Of a stretch of 64,000 nucleotides of DNA, positions 42,127 to 49,578 are shown one piece after another. The position numbers were made by a program, and so were the translations under genes. The stretch is from Lentzea sp. NEAU-D7 (GTDB lineage Bacteria; Actinomycetota; Actinomycetes; Mycobacteriales; Pseudonocardiaceae): assembly GCF_026242055.1 (NCBI RefSeq), contig NZ_JAPJDL010000020.1:62001-126000 (forward strand), given 5' to 3'. Below the pieces are notes generated by a model, which saw only the letters and a program-made list of their open reading frames with translations, was not told where the DNA came from and did no database searches. Position 1 is the first letter of the stretch. Every line of letters begins with the position of its first letter.

Positions 42127-43052
42127 CCGAGGATCGACGCGAGCAGGGCGGGTTCGATGTTGCCGCCGGAGACCACCGCGACGGCCGGACCGGCCGGCAG
42201 TTCGCGGTTCAGGTGGGCGGCGACGGCGACGGCGCCGCTCGTCTCGGACACGACCCGCGTGCGGCGGGCGATCTGCCTCACCGCCTCCCGGATCTCCTCC
42301 TCGGAGACGGTCACGACGTCGTCCACGTACTCGCGGATGTGCGCCCACGTCAGCTCGGAGGCCTCGGCGCGCAGTCCGTCCGCGACGGTCCGGGCGCGGT
42401 CGTGCGCGTCCCAGCGGACCAGCTCGCCGGCGGCGAACGACGCGGCGGTGTCACCGGCCAGCTCGGGCTCGACGCCGATCACGCGGACGTTGGGGCGCAA
42501 CGACTTCACCGCCGCCGCGACACCGGAGATCAGCCCGCCGCCGCTCACCGGCACCAGGACCGTCGCCACGTCGGGGAGGTCGGCGCAGATCTCCAGGCCG
42601 ATGGTGCCCTGCCCGGCGATCACGTCCGGGTGGTCGAACGGCGGGATGAGCGTCGCCTTGCGCTCCTCGACCAGTTCGTAGGCGCGCGACTCGCGTTCGG
42701 TGATGCCGACGACGAAGACCTCGGCGCCGTGCGCCCGCGTCGCGTCGATCTTGATCTGCGGCGTGTTCTCCGGCACGACGATCGCGGCCGGCATGCCGAG
42801 GATCTTGGCCGCGTAGGCGACCGCTTGCGCGTGGTTACCGCTCGAGTACGCCACGACACCGCGCGCCCGGTCCTCGAAAGGTATGCGGGACAACGCGTTC
42901 ACCGCGCCGCGCTGCTTGAACGCACCGATCGGCTGCAGCGACTCGGGCTTGATCCACAGGCCGGAGTCGAAGGGCAGCAACGGGGTGTGGACGACATGCG
43001 GGGCGATCGCGGCGGCGGCCGCGTGGACGTCTTCGAGAGTCACCAGGCGCAT
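42123..43052 (-). CDS. Threonine/serine dehydratase-like PLP enzyme (copy 1)
   Basis: Paralogue of the next gene, 309 residues, with the same motifs: IGAFKQRGAVNAL (about 47), SSGNHAQAVAYAA (about 75) and VPVSGGGLISG (about 173). The two proteins look alike along most of their length, indicating a tandem duplication. ATG start at 43052. No ACT domain is present. Physiological substrate (threonine, serine, hydroxy-aspartate) cannot be told from sequence alone. Confidence 0.88.
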   Translation of the reverse strand: MRLVTLEDVHAAAAAIAPHVVHTPLLPFDSGLWIKPESLQPIGAFKQRGAVNALSRIPFEDRARGVVAYSSGNHAQAVAYAAKILGMPAAIVVPENTPQIKIDATRAHGAEVFVVGITERESRAYELVEERKATLIPPFDHPDVIAGQGTIGLEICADLPDVATVLVPVSGGGLISGVAAAVKSLRPNVRVIGVEPELAGDTAASFAAGELVRWDAHDRARTVADGLRAEASELTWAHIREYVDDVVTVSEEEIREAVRQIARRTRVVSETSGAVAVAAHLNRELPAGPAVAVVSGGNIEPALLASILG

Positions 43053-43115
43053 GTGTCGATGATGCACGTCACCGGCGCACAACCGGTGAACTGTGCCCAA
43101 CGTCCTACGTGTGTC

Positions 43116-43604
43116 ATGTCTGAAAAGGAGAAGATCACCCCGGTCAAGCTCATCGCGAGTGTGCTCGCCGCCGCCACCGCGGCCGTGCTGAGCCTTCGCC
43201 TCAACCTCGTCGGCACCATCGTCGGTGCGGTCCTCGCGAGCGTCGTGACCACAGTGGGCGCCGTGTTCTACCAACGTTCCATGGAACGCGAGAAGCGTTG
43301 GCAGGTAATCGCTGTCGGCGGTCTGCTCGTGTTCGTGGTGACCGTCCTCACCGCGACGAGCGTCCAGCTGGTGACCGGCAAGCCCGTGACGGCCGATCCG
43401 GCCACACCGTCCACGAGCACCTACGTCGAGACGCACACCGAGACGACGAAGACCGAGACGATCACGGTGACGGTCCCTCCGGGCACGTCCGGCCAGTCCC
43501 CGTCCGGGAGCACGACGACGACCTCGCCCCCGTCGTCCTCGACAGAATCCCGACAGCCGACGGACAGCTCGACGCCTCCGTCCACCACCGACCCCATTCG
43601 GTGA
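43116..43604 (+). CDS. Small membrane protein with Ser/Thr/Pro-rich tail
   Basis: Unrecognised protein of 162 residues. Two or three predicted membrane segments lie at about 10-50 and 65-90, separated by a charged loop (YQRSMEREKRWQV). The C-terminal 60 residues are almost wholly Thr, Ser, Pro and Gln and are probably outside the cell. No clear Shine-Dalgarno precedes the ATG, so it may be leaderless. It is divergent from the dehydratase pair, 63 bp away. Confidence 0.6.
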   Translation: MSEKEKITPVKLIASVLAAATAAVLSLRLNLVGTIVGAVLASVVTTVGAVFYQRSMEREKRWQVIAVGGLLVFVVTVLTATSVQLVTGKPVTADPATPSTSTYVETHTETTKTETITVTVPPGTSGQSPSGSTTTTSPPSSSTESRQPTDSSTPPSTTDPIR

Positions 43605-43780
43605 TCACGTCACTACGTTGAGCGATAGTTAACTGTCAATTGCTACGCGCCGCAGTTGATCTGTCGTGAGCTGTGACACACTTCGTTCACGTTCGAGGCG
43701 GGGCGTCATAGCCAAGAGTTCCGCAACTTCACTCGAACGGGCGAAAGGACTCGGTCCGAAAGAGACCGGAAGGAGGCGCA

Positions 43781-43906
43781 ATGAGGCTCGTGGCACGTCC
43801 GCTTGAGCCCGGCGCCTTCGGTGGAGGACGCAGCGCCTGCACCGGATTCGACGGGACGGGAGGGGTGGGGCGACCCCTGCCGCCGCCCCACCACCCGTCC
43901 CCCTAG
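43781..43906 (+). CDS. Candidate 41-residue leader ORF before the protease gene
   Basis: ATG preceded by the strong ribosome site GGAAGGAGG at 6 bp and ended by TAG. The product begins MRLVARPLEPGAFGGG, has one Cys, is rich in Gly and Pro, and ends PPPHHPSP. It has no signal peptide and no family I recognise. A perfect 9-bp hairpin starts 4 bp after its stop and the protease start lies 70 bp further on, which suggests a translated leader or a small protein. The strong ribosome site is the main support. Confidence 0.45.
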   Translation: MRLVARPLEPGAFGGGRSACTGFDGTGGVGRPLPPPHHPSP

Positions 43907-43910
43907 AGCC

Positions 43911-43943
43911 CCCGAGAGAGGTCCCTGCAACCGATCTCTCGGG
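43911..43943 (+). other. Hairpin between leader ORF and protease gene
   Basis: CCCGAGAGA pairs perfectly with TCTCTCGGG across a 15-base loop. It is not followed by a U run, so a pausing, processing or RNA-stability role fits better than termination. Confidence 0.5.
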
Positions 43944-43976
43944 TTCCCCTGCACCCGAAAGTGAGGGAGACGCTTG

Positions 43977-45128
43977 ATGAACCGCACGAGTGCGGCCCGT
44001 GTAACCGGTGCCGTGTTGCTCGCCACCGGAGTCGTCACTGCTCTCAGCGTACCGGCGTTTGGCGCCCCTGCCGCACCGGTCGCCCCATCCGGTTCAGATA
44101 CGGAGAGCTACCCGGCCGAATTGCTCCAAGCGGTCCAGCGTGATTTGGGCCTGAACGCTGACCAGGCACGCGTCCGGTTGGCCAATGACGCCCAGTCAGG
44201 CCAAATCGCGGAGTCCGCGAAGTCCTCCCTGGGCGACGCGTTCGGCGGAGCCTGGATCGACCAGGCGACCGGCAGACTGACGGTGGCGGTGACCAAGTCG
44301 GGACTCTCCGTGACCGGCGCGGACACCAAGGTCGTCGCCAACTCCCTGTCCCAGCTGACCGGGACCAAGTCGGTCCTCGACCTCATGACCGCCCCCGCGG
44401 CGATCACGAGCTGGCGCGTCGACGAGCAGTCGAACAGCGTCGTCGTCGAGGTCAACAAGAACGTGCGCGACGCGGCCGCGGACAAGTGGATCGCGACCGC
44501 CAAGTCGATCAGCGGTGCGGTCAAGGTCGCCGAGGTGACCGAGAGCCCGACCCCGCTGTACGACCTGCGCGGCGGTGACGCCATCTACATGGGCGGCGGC
44601 CGTTGCTCGCTCGGCTTCTCGGTGTCCGGTGGCTACGTCACCGCCGGCCACTGCGGCTCCACGGGCACCGCTGTCTCCGGCTACAACCGCGTCGCACAGG
44701 GCACGTTCGCCGGCTCGGTGTTCCCCGGCAACGACTACGCCTGGGTGCGCACCAACGCGAACTGGACCCCGCGTCCGTGGGTCAACCGCTACAACGGCAC
44801 GAACGTGATCGTCCGCGGCAACACCGAGGCCGCCGTCGGCGCCCAGATCTGCCGTTCCGGTTCGACGACCGGGTGGCGCTGCGGCACCGTCCAGGCCAAG
44901 AACCAGACCGTGAACTACCCGCAGGGCTCGGTCCGGGGCCTCACCCGCACCAACGCCTGTGCCGAGGGCGGCGACTCGGGTGGTTCGTGGGTGGCGGGTT
45001 CCGGCTTCGGCCAGGCCCAGGGCGTGACCTCCGGCGGTTCGGGCAACTGCTCGTCCGGCGGCACCACGTACTTCCAGCCGCTCAACCCGATCCTGTCGCG
45101 CTACGGCCTGACCCTCACGCGGGGCTAG
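43977..45128 (+). CDS. Secreted S1 serine protease (streptogrisin/alpha-lytic type)
   Basis: Preproenzyme of 383 residues. Signal peptide about 1-30 (cleavage near AFGAPA), an alpha-lytic-type pro-domain of about 160 residues, then the mature chymotrypsin-fold domain starting near YDLRGGDAIYMGG. Catalytic residues are His in TAGHCG, Asp in GNDYAWV and Ser in EGGDSGGS. Paired cysteines fit the three disulphides of streptogrisins. ATG at 43977; a TTG lies one codon earlier. It ends at a strong bidirectional terminator. Confidence 0.93.
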   Translation: MNRTSAARVTGAVLLATGVVTALSVPAFGAPAAPVAPSGSDTESYPAELLQAVQRDLGLNADQARVRLANDAQSGQIAESAKSSLGDAFGGAWIDQATGRLTVAVTKSGLSVTGADTKVVANSLSQLTGTKSVLDLMTAPAAITSWRVDEQSNSVVVEVNKNVRDAAADKWIATAKSISGAVKVAEVTESPTPLYDLRGGDAIYMGGGRCSLGFSVSGGYVTAGHCGSTGTAVSGYNRVAQGTFAGSVFPGNDYAWVRTNANWTPRPWVNRYNGTNVIVRGNTEAAVGAQICRSGSTTGWRCGTVQAKNQTVNYPQGSVRGLTRTNACAEGGDSGGSWVAGSGFGQAQGVTSGGSGNCSSGGTTYFQPLNPILSRYGLTLTRG

Positions 45129-45144
45129 TGCCTGCAACACCGTG

Positions 45145-45176
45145 AAGCGCTGCGACACCCCGGTGTCGCAGCGCTT
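45145..45176. terminator. Bidirectional terminator between protease and oxidoreductase genes
   Basis: AAGCGCTGCGACACC pairs perfectly with GGTGTCGCAGCGCTT; the innermost pairs open to form the loop. It lies 16 bp after the protease stop and 9 bp from the stop of the convergent oxidoreductase gene. Confidence 0.82.
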
Positions 45177-45184
45177 TCGCGTTC

Positions 45185-46096
45185 TCAGCCGGTGACGAGC
45201 ACGATCTTGCCGTGGGCGTGCCCGGTCTCGCTCAGCCTGTGCGCGTCGGCGCCGCGGGAGAGCGGGAACACCCCGGCGAGCGGAACGGTGAAGGAGCCCT
45301 GCTCGGCGAGTGCCGCCGCGATGGCGAGACCGTGCAGGGCCTGCGGGTCGGAGCCGGGACCACCCGCCGTGTGGGAGAGCCGGATCCCGTGCTCGCCGGA
45401 CAGGTCGGCGATCGTCAGGACGCGGTCGGGGGAGCCCGCGATGGCCACCAGGTCGGCCACCGCGCCCGCGCAGTGCAGGACCGCGTCCACCCCGGAGACC
45501 CGGTCGGCCAGGCCGTCGCCGTAGACGACCGGGATCGCACCGAGCTCCGCGACGAAGTCCTGGGTCGCGGGCCCGGCCGTGCCGATCACCTTCGCGCCCC
45601 GCGCGATCGCCAGCTGGACGGCCACCGTGCCGACACCGCCCGCCGCTCCGGCGATGAGCAACGTCGTGCCGTCGCGCACCCCGAGCAGGTCCAGCGCCCT
45701 CGTCGCGGTCTCCACGTTGCCTGCCGCACCGCCCGCCTGCTCCCAGCTCAGAGCCGCCGGCTTGGGCGCCCACGCGGCCAGCACCGCGTACTCGGCGTTG
45801 GCACCTCCGAGTCGTGCGAGGTCGACCATGCCGAACACCTCGTCACCCTCGAGGACACCGGTCACCCCCTCGCCCACCTCGTCGACGACACCGGCCGCGT
45901 CCAGGCCGGTCACGTGCGGGAGCGGGAGCGGGAACCGCTGACCGAACCGTCCGGCGCGCAGTCCGGCGTCGGAGGGGGTGACACCGGAGGCGCGCACCGC
46001 GATGCGGATCTGGCCGGCGCCCGCGTGCGGTTTGGCGATCTCGGCGACGTGCAGGACGTCGGCGTCGCCGTACTGGGAGAACTGAAGTGCTCGCAT
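45185..46096 (-). CDS. NADP-dependent quinone oxidoreductase-like MDR enzyme
   Basis: Zinc-less medium-chain dehydrogenase of 303 residues. Motifs are MRALQFSQYGDADVL at the start, LPHVTGLDAAGVVDEVGEGV (about 58-77), and the nucleotide motif GAAGGVGTVAVQLA (about 147). It resembles quinone reductase/zeta-crystallin-type proteins. A TetR gene is divergent, with a candidate operator just upstream, so it is probably the TetR target. Substrate unknown. Confidence 0.87.
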   Translation of the reverse strand: MRALQFSQYGDADVLHVAEIAKPHAGAGQIRIAVRASGVTPSDAGLRAGRFGQRFPLPLPHVTGLDAAGVVDEVGEGVTGVLEGDEVFGMVDLARLGGANAEYAVLAAWAPKPAALSWEQAGGAAGNVETATRALDLLGVRDGTTLLIAGAAGGVGTVAVQLAIARGAKVIGTAGPATQDFVAELGAIPVVYGDGLADRVSGVDAVLHCAGAVADLVAIAGSPDRVLTIADLSGEHGIRLSHTAGGPGSDPQALHGLAIAAALAEQGSFTVPLAGVFPLSRGADAHRLSETGHAHGKIVLVTG

Positions 46097-46109
46097 GGTC
46101 GCGAAATTA

Positions 46110-46129
46110 GTGGAACAGGGCGTCCACTT
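46110..46129. promoter_or_regulatory. Candidate TetR operator
   Basis: AGTGGA-N8-TCCACT is an inverted repeat lying between the oxidoreductase start (46096) and the GTG of the divergent tetR gene (46146). Position and symmetry fit a TetR site controlling both genes. Confidence 0.55.
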
Positions 46130-46145
46130 AGCCGAAACTGAGACG

Positions 46146-46733
46146 GTGACGGGAAATCTGACTCACAACCTGCGCTCGGACGCCCGGGACAACCGCGACC
46201 GGATCATGGCGGTCGCACGTGAGGCGTTCGCCGCGGAGGGGCTGGACGTGCCGATGCGCGAGATCGCCCGCCGGGCGGAGGTCGGCCCGGCGACCCTCTA
46301 CCGCCGCTTCCCCACCAAGGAGGCGCTCGTGGTGGAGGCCTTCTCGGAACAGATGGCGGTCTGCACGGCCGCGGTCGACGAGGGCCTGGCGGATCCCGAT
46401 CCGTGGCGGGGGTTCTGCGGGACGGTGGAGCGGATCTGCCTGCTCCACGTGCTGGACCGCGGGTTCTCGGCGGCGTTCACGACCGCCTATCCGCACGCGA
46501 TCGACTTCGCCGCGGTGCGCGACAGGGCGTTCCGGTCGCTCGCCGAGCTCATCCGCCGGGCCAAGGCGACCGGAAGGCTGCGGGCCGACTTCTCGGTCGA
46601 CGACATGGTGCTGTTCCTCATGGCCAGCGGGGGCGTCCGCGCCGGGACGCCCGCCGCCGCACGGAGGTTCGTCACCCTGTTCCTGGAGGGCGCTGCGAGG
46701 CCGTGTCCCGGAAGTGCCGTCGGGCGGCAGTAG
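46146..46733 (+). CDS. TetR-family regulator whose C-terminus lies in a MITE-like repeat
   Basis: Protein of 195 residues from the GTG at 46146. An earlier in-frame ATG at 46095 would put the operator inside the gene. Helix-turn-helix at about 10-60 (MREIARRAEVGPATLYRRF) and an all-helical ligand domain. The last 12 residues and the stop codon come from the palindromic element at 46699-46860, so the native C-terminus was probably altered by its insertion. Likely regulator of the divergent oxidoreductase gene. Confidence 0.85.
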   Translation: MTGNLTHNLRSDARDNRDRIMAVAREAFAAEGLDVPMREIARRAEVGPATLYRRFPTKEALVVEAFSEQMAVCTAAVDEGLADPDPWRGFCGTVERICLLHVLDRGFSAAFTTAYPHAIDFAAVRDRAFRSLAELIRRAKATGRLRADFSVDDMVLFLMASGGVRAGTPAAARRFVTLFLEGAARPCPGSAVGRQ

Positions 46734-46860
46734 CGGCCGAGGGCCCCGGAGACGGCGCCGCCGCGACGCCCGAATACGCCCGGTATGAGGGCGGCGCGGC
46801 GGCGCCGTCTCCGGGTCTCTCGCCCGCGCCTGCCACCGGACGAACTTCCGGGACACGGCC
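46699..46860. mobile_element. MITE-like palindromic element, 162 bp
   Basis: Near-perfect inverted repeat. Outer ends GGCCGTGTCCCGGAAGT are identical on both sides, the inner 21-bp arms (46745-46765 and 46795-46815, CCCGGAGACGGCG...) are perfect, and the arms agree overall at about five of six positions. A 29-bp centre separates them. There is no transposase. It lies between convergent genes and contributes to both stop codons. No clear target duplication is seen. Confidence 0.75.
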
Positions 46861-47618
46861 TAGCTGAACTGCACAGACCGCTTGGAGAGCCCGTACCAGA
46901 AGCCTTCGACGCTGGTGCGGGCCTTCTCGTCGCTGGCCGCGCCGAGCGCCACGAACAACGGCGCGAAGTGCTCGGTCCTCGGATGTGCGATGCCGGCGGC
47001 CGGCGCCTTCACCTGGAAGTCGAGCAACGCGTCGACGTCGCCGTTCGCGAGCTGCCGGTGCGCCCAGTCGTCGAACTCCTTCGACCACGACGGCGGCTCG
47101 TAGTCCGGTCCGGCGGGGAAGTTCACGCAGCTCAGGTTGTGCGTCATGAACCCGCTGCCGACGATCAGGACGTTGCTGTCCCGCAGCGGCGCGAGCTTGC
47201 GGCCGATCTCGTGCAGCTCACGCGGGTCGAGCGTGGGCATCGACATCTGCAGCACCGGCACGTCGGCGTCCGGGAACATCTCCTTCAACGGCACGTAGGC
47301 GCCGTGGTCGAGCCCGCGCTGCTCGTCCTGCTCGACGTGGCCGCCGAGGAGCTTGCGCACGTCGTTCGCGAGCTCGGGCGCGCCGGGCGCCTCGTACTTC
47401 ACCTCGTAGTAGCGCTGCGGGAAGCCCCAGAAGTCGTAGACCAGGGGCACGGTCGTCGTCGCGCCGATGGTGGTCGGCGCCTCCTCCCAGTGCGCGGAGA
47501 CCATGAGCACGGCCTTCGGGCGCGGGAGGGTGGCGGACCAGTCCTTCAGCTCTCTGGTCCACGTCTCGTCGTCAGCCAGCGGGGGAGCCCCGTGGCTCAG
47601 GTACAGCACAGGTGCGCT
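46860..47618 (-). CDS. DODA-type extradiol ring-opening dioxygenase (LigB/YgiD family)
   Basis: Protein of 252 residues. Features are LYLSHGAPPL (metal His, about 8), LMVSAHWEE (about 40), YDFWGFPQRYYEVKY (about 60), GLDHGAYVPL (about 103) and GSGFMTHNL (about 152), the pattern of 4,5-DOPA/catechol extradiol dioxygenases. GTG at 47618 follows GGAGAC by 4-6 bp; an in-frame GTG at 47639 is an alternative. The last base of the stop lies at the edge of the MITE-like element. Confidence 0.88.
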   Translation of the reverse strand, partial: SAPVLYLSHGAPPLADDETWTRELKDWSATLPRPKAVLMVSAHWEEAPTTIGATTTVPLVYDFWGFPQRYYEVKYEAPGAPELANDVRKLLGGHVEQDEQRGLDHGAYVPLKEMFPDADVPVLQMSMPTLDPRELHEIGRKLAPLRDSNVLIVGSGFMTHNLSCVNFPAGPDYEPPSWSKEFDDWAHRQLANGDVDALLDFQVKAPAAGIAHPRTEHFAPLFVALGAASDEKARTSVEGFWYGLSKRSVQFS

Positions 47619-47642
47619 CACGTCTCCGAGAGTACGCACGTT

Positions 47643-47658
47643 AGTTCAAATTTCAACT
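47643..47658. promoter_or_regulatory. Palindrome before the dioxygenase gene
   Basis: AGTTCAAATTTCAACT is symmetrical at 14 of 16 positions and AT-rich in a GC-rich setting. It lies 25 bp upstream of the dioxygenase GTG and overlaps the thiE stop. A second GTTCA half-site follows near 47664. A MarR-type operator is possible. Confidence 0.4.
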
Positions 47659-48291
47659 AGTAAGTTCAGTTTTGAACGACTCTGCGGCCTTGCGGGGGTC
47701 CTCGGCGTCGGTGATGGCCCGGACGACGACCACTCGGGTGGCTCCGGCCGCCTTCACCTCGTGGAGGTTCGTGAGGTCGATGCCGCCGATCGCGAACCAC
47801 GGGCGGTCCGTCCTCGTGGCGCGGACCAGGTCGAGTCCCGGTGCCGGGCGGCCCGGCTTGGTCGGGGTCGGCCAGCACGGGCCGGTGCAGAAGTAGTCCA
47901 CGCCGGGCTCCTCGGCCGCCTCGGTCATCTGCTCGACGTCGTGCGTGGACCGGCCGATCACCACCTCGTCACCGATGATCCGGCGGGCGAGCGGGACGGG
48001 CAGGTCGTCCTGGCCGAGGTGCAGCACGTCGGCTTGCACGGCGTGTGCGATGTCCGCGCGGTCGTTGACGGCGAGCAGCCGGCCGTGGCGTTCGGTGGCC
48101 TCGGCGAGGACCTCGATCGCCTCGATCTCCTGCTTCGCCTCGAGTGACTTGTCCCGCAACTGGATGATGTCGACGCCGCCCGCGAGCACCGCGTCCGCGA
48201 ACTCGGCCAGATCAGGCCGGTTCGGCGTGCAGAGGTAGAGGGTCGCGTCGGCGAGTCGTTGCCTGATCAGGTTTCCGTCGAGTCCTGGCAC
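47653..48291 (-). CDS. thiE: Thiamine-phosphate synthase
   Basis: TIM-barrel enzyme of 212 residues joining HMP-PP and the thiazole phosphate into thiamine phosphate. Motifs are IIQLRDKSLEAK (about 43), AVNDRADIAH (about 74), LHLGQDDLPV (about 90), GPCWPTPTKPG (about 137) and FAIGGIDL (about 166). GTG start. It is divergent from the thiOSG operon; the 123-bp gap also holds the TPP riboswitch of that operon. Confidence 0.93.
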   Translation of the reverse strand: MPGLDGNLIRQRLADATLYLCTPNRPDLAEFADAVLAGGVDIIQLRDKSLEAKQEIEAIEVLAEATERHGRLLAVNDRADIAHAVQADVLHLGQDDLPVPLARRIIGDEVVIGRSTHDVEQMTEAAEEPGVDYFCTGPCWPTPTKPGRPAPGLDLVRATRTDRPWFAIGGIDLTNLHEVKAAGATRVVVVRAITDAEDPRKAAESFKTELTS

Positions 48292-48324
48292 GCACGCACG
48301 TTAACCGTTATGTTGAAGGCGGTC

Positions 48325-48417
48325 CGCACGGGAGCCTGGAGAACACCGGGCTGAGAGGGAGCGTGGTTCGCTCCGACCGTCGAACCTGATCCGGGTCATG
48401 CCGGCGCAGGGAGCGTG
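48325..48417 (+). promoter_or_regulatory. TPP riboswitch controlling thiOSG
   Basis: The THI-box core is clear: ACGGGAGCC, CTGAGAGGGAGC, then GAACCTGATCCGGGTCATGCCGGCGCAGGGAG. The 3' strand of P1 (GCGTG) reaches the GTG start of thiO and contains its ribosome site. Binding of thiamine pyrophosphate should therefore block translation initiation directly. Confidence 0.93.
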
Positions 48418-49380
48418 AATGCCTTGAGCAGTGTGGAAGTGGCCGTCCGGGGTGGCGGTGTCATCGGGCTGTCCGCGGCGTTGGCCGCGGCACGGGCCGG
48501 GTTCTCGGTCTCCGTGTTCGACGACGGCTCGCCGCATGCCGGGTCGCGGGTCGCGGGCGGCATGCTCGCACCGCTGACGGAGGCCTGGCCTGGCGAGGAA
48601 GCCGTGGTGGCGCAGGGTGTCGAGGCCCTGGCGATGTGGCCGGAGTTCGCCGCGTCCATCGGCGTTCCGCTGTTCGACGCCGGGACGCTCGCGGTCGGGA
48701 CGCAGCCGGGCGACCTCGCCGACCTGCGGCACGCGGGGGAGTTGCTGACCTCGCGGGAGATCCGGGCGCTCGAACCCTCCCTGGGCCCGGCGGTGCGCGG
48801 TGGCGTGTACGCGGCGGGGGACCTCGCCGTCGACAACAGGGTGTTGCTTTCCTCACTGTGGAAGGCTTGTCTGGACGCCGGGGTCGTGTCCTCAGTGGAG
48901 GGACGGGTCACGGTGATCGCGGCCGGAGCGTGGAGCGGGCGGCTGCACCCGGCGCTGAGGGACGTGATCCGGCCGGTCAAGGGCGAGATCCTGAGACTCT
49001 CGCACCGGCCCGGCGCGTTGCCGCCACCTCGTCACACGATCCGTGCGCTGGTCTCGGGCCGCCCGGTCTACCTGGTGCCGCGAGACGACGGCCTGGTCGT
49101 CGGCGCGACCCAGTACGAGGCGGGGTTCGACACCGACGTGACAGTCGCGGGCGTGCGAGACCTGTTGCGGGACGCGGAAACCGTGCTGCCCGGCATCGCC
49201 GAGTACGCGCTGACCGAGGCCGCCGTCGGGTTCCGCGCGGGCAGCCCGGACAACGTGCCGGTCGTGCGGTGGCTGGAGCCGGGCGTCATCGCGGCGACCG
49301 GCCACCACCGCAACGGGCTCCTGCTCGCGCCGCACACCGCTCGTCTCGTCGTCGACCTGCTCCAGGGAGGAAGTTCGTGA
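48415..49380 (+). CDS. thiO: Glycine oxidase
   Basis: FAD-dependent amine oxidase of 321 residues supplying iminoglycine for the thiazole ring. The Rossmann motif reads RGGGVIGLSAALAAARAG near the N-terminus. Further features are GSRVAGGMLAPLTEAW (about 42), the YLVPRDDGLVVGATQ strand (about 220) and ATGHHRNGLLLAP (about 300). GTG at 48415 sits right after the riboswitch ribosome site; TTG 48424 or GTG 48433 are alternatives. The stop overlaps thiS (GTGA). Confidence 0.9.
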   Translation: MNALSSVEVAVRGGGVIGLSAALAAARAGFSVSVFDDGSPHAGSRVAGGMLAPLTEAWPGEEAVVAQGVEALAMWPEFAASIGVPLFDAGTLAVGTQPGDLADLRHAGELLTSREIRALEPSLGPAVRGGVYAAGDLAVDNRVLLSSLWKACLDAGVVSSVEGRVTVIAAGAWSGRLHPALRDVIRPVKGEILRLSHRPGALPPPRHTIRALVSGRPVYLVPRDDGLVVGATQYEAGFDTDVTVAGVRDLLRDAETVLPGIAEYALTEAAVGFRAGSPDNVPVVRWLEPGVIAATGHHRNGLLLAPHTARLVVDLLQGGSS

Positions 49381-49577
49381 AGGCACAGGTGAACGGGACT
49401 TCCCGCGACTTGGCCGAGGGCACGTCGGTGGCCGCGGTCGTGACGCTGGTGGGAGCACCCGAGAAGGGCGTGGCCGTGGCGCTCGACGGCGCCGTGGTGC
49501 CGAGGGCGCTGTGGGACAGGACGATCGTGCCGGACGGCGGCGTGGTCGAGGTGCTGACCGCGGTCCAGGGAGGCTGA
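49377..49577 (+). CDS. thiS: Sulfur carrier protein ThiS
   Basis: Ubiquitin-like carrier of 66 residues. It begins KAQVNGTSRDLAEGTSV and ends in the essential Gly-Gly (VLTAVQGG), which is adenylated and thiocarboxylated for thiazole synthesis. GTG start overlapping the thiO stop, and thiG follows after 1 bp. No thiF is visible in the window, so activation must use an enzyme encoded elsewhere. Confidence 0.93.
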   Translation: MKAQVNGTSRDLAEGTSVAAVVTLVGAPEKGVAVALDGAVVPRALWDRTIVPDGGVVEVLTAVQGG

Positions 49578-49578
49578 C

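Larger units (their letters stand above)
43605..43976. other. Long upstream region of the secreted protease gene
   Basis: This 372-bp gap holds an AT-rich promoter-like part near 43625 (AGTTAACTGTCAATTG), a small hairpin (CGGTC/GACCG near 43752), a 41-codon candidate leader ORF (43781-43906) and a 9-bp hairpin (43911-43943). No other gene is visible. I searched by eye for the c-di-AMP (ydaO) riboswitch core and did not find it. Confidence 0.6.

Noticed and set aside
43605..43976. Possible c-di-AMP (ydaO-type) riboswitch upstream of the protease
   Set aside because: The region is long and structured, but the conserved GAACCCG-CAG core of that class is not present.
46699..46860. Ordinary rho-independent terminator between convergent genes
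   Set aside because: The inverted repeat is 162 bp long with specific identical ends and a non-repetitive centre, which fits a MITE better. It may still act as a terminator.
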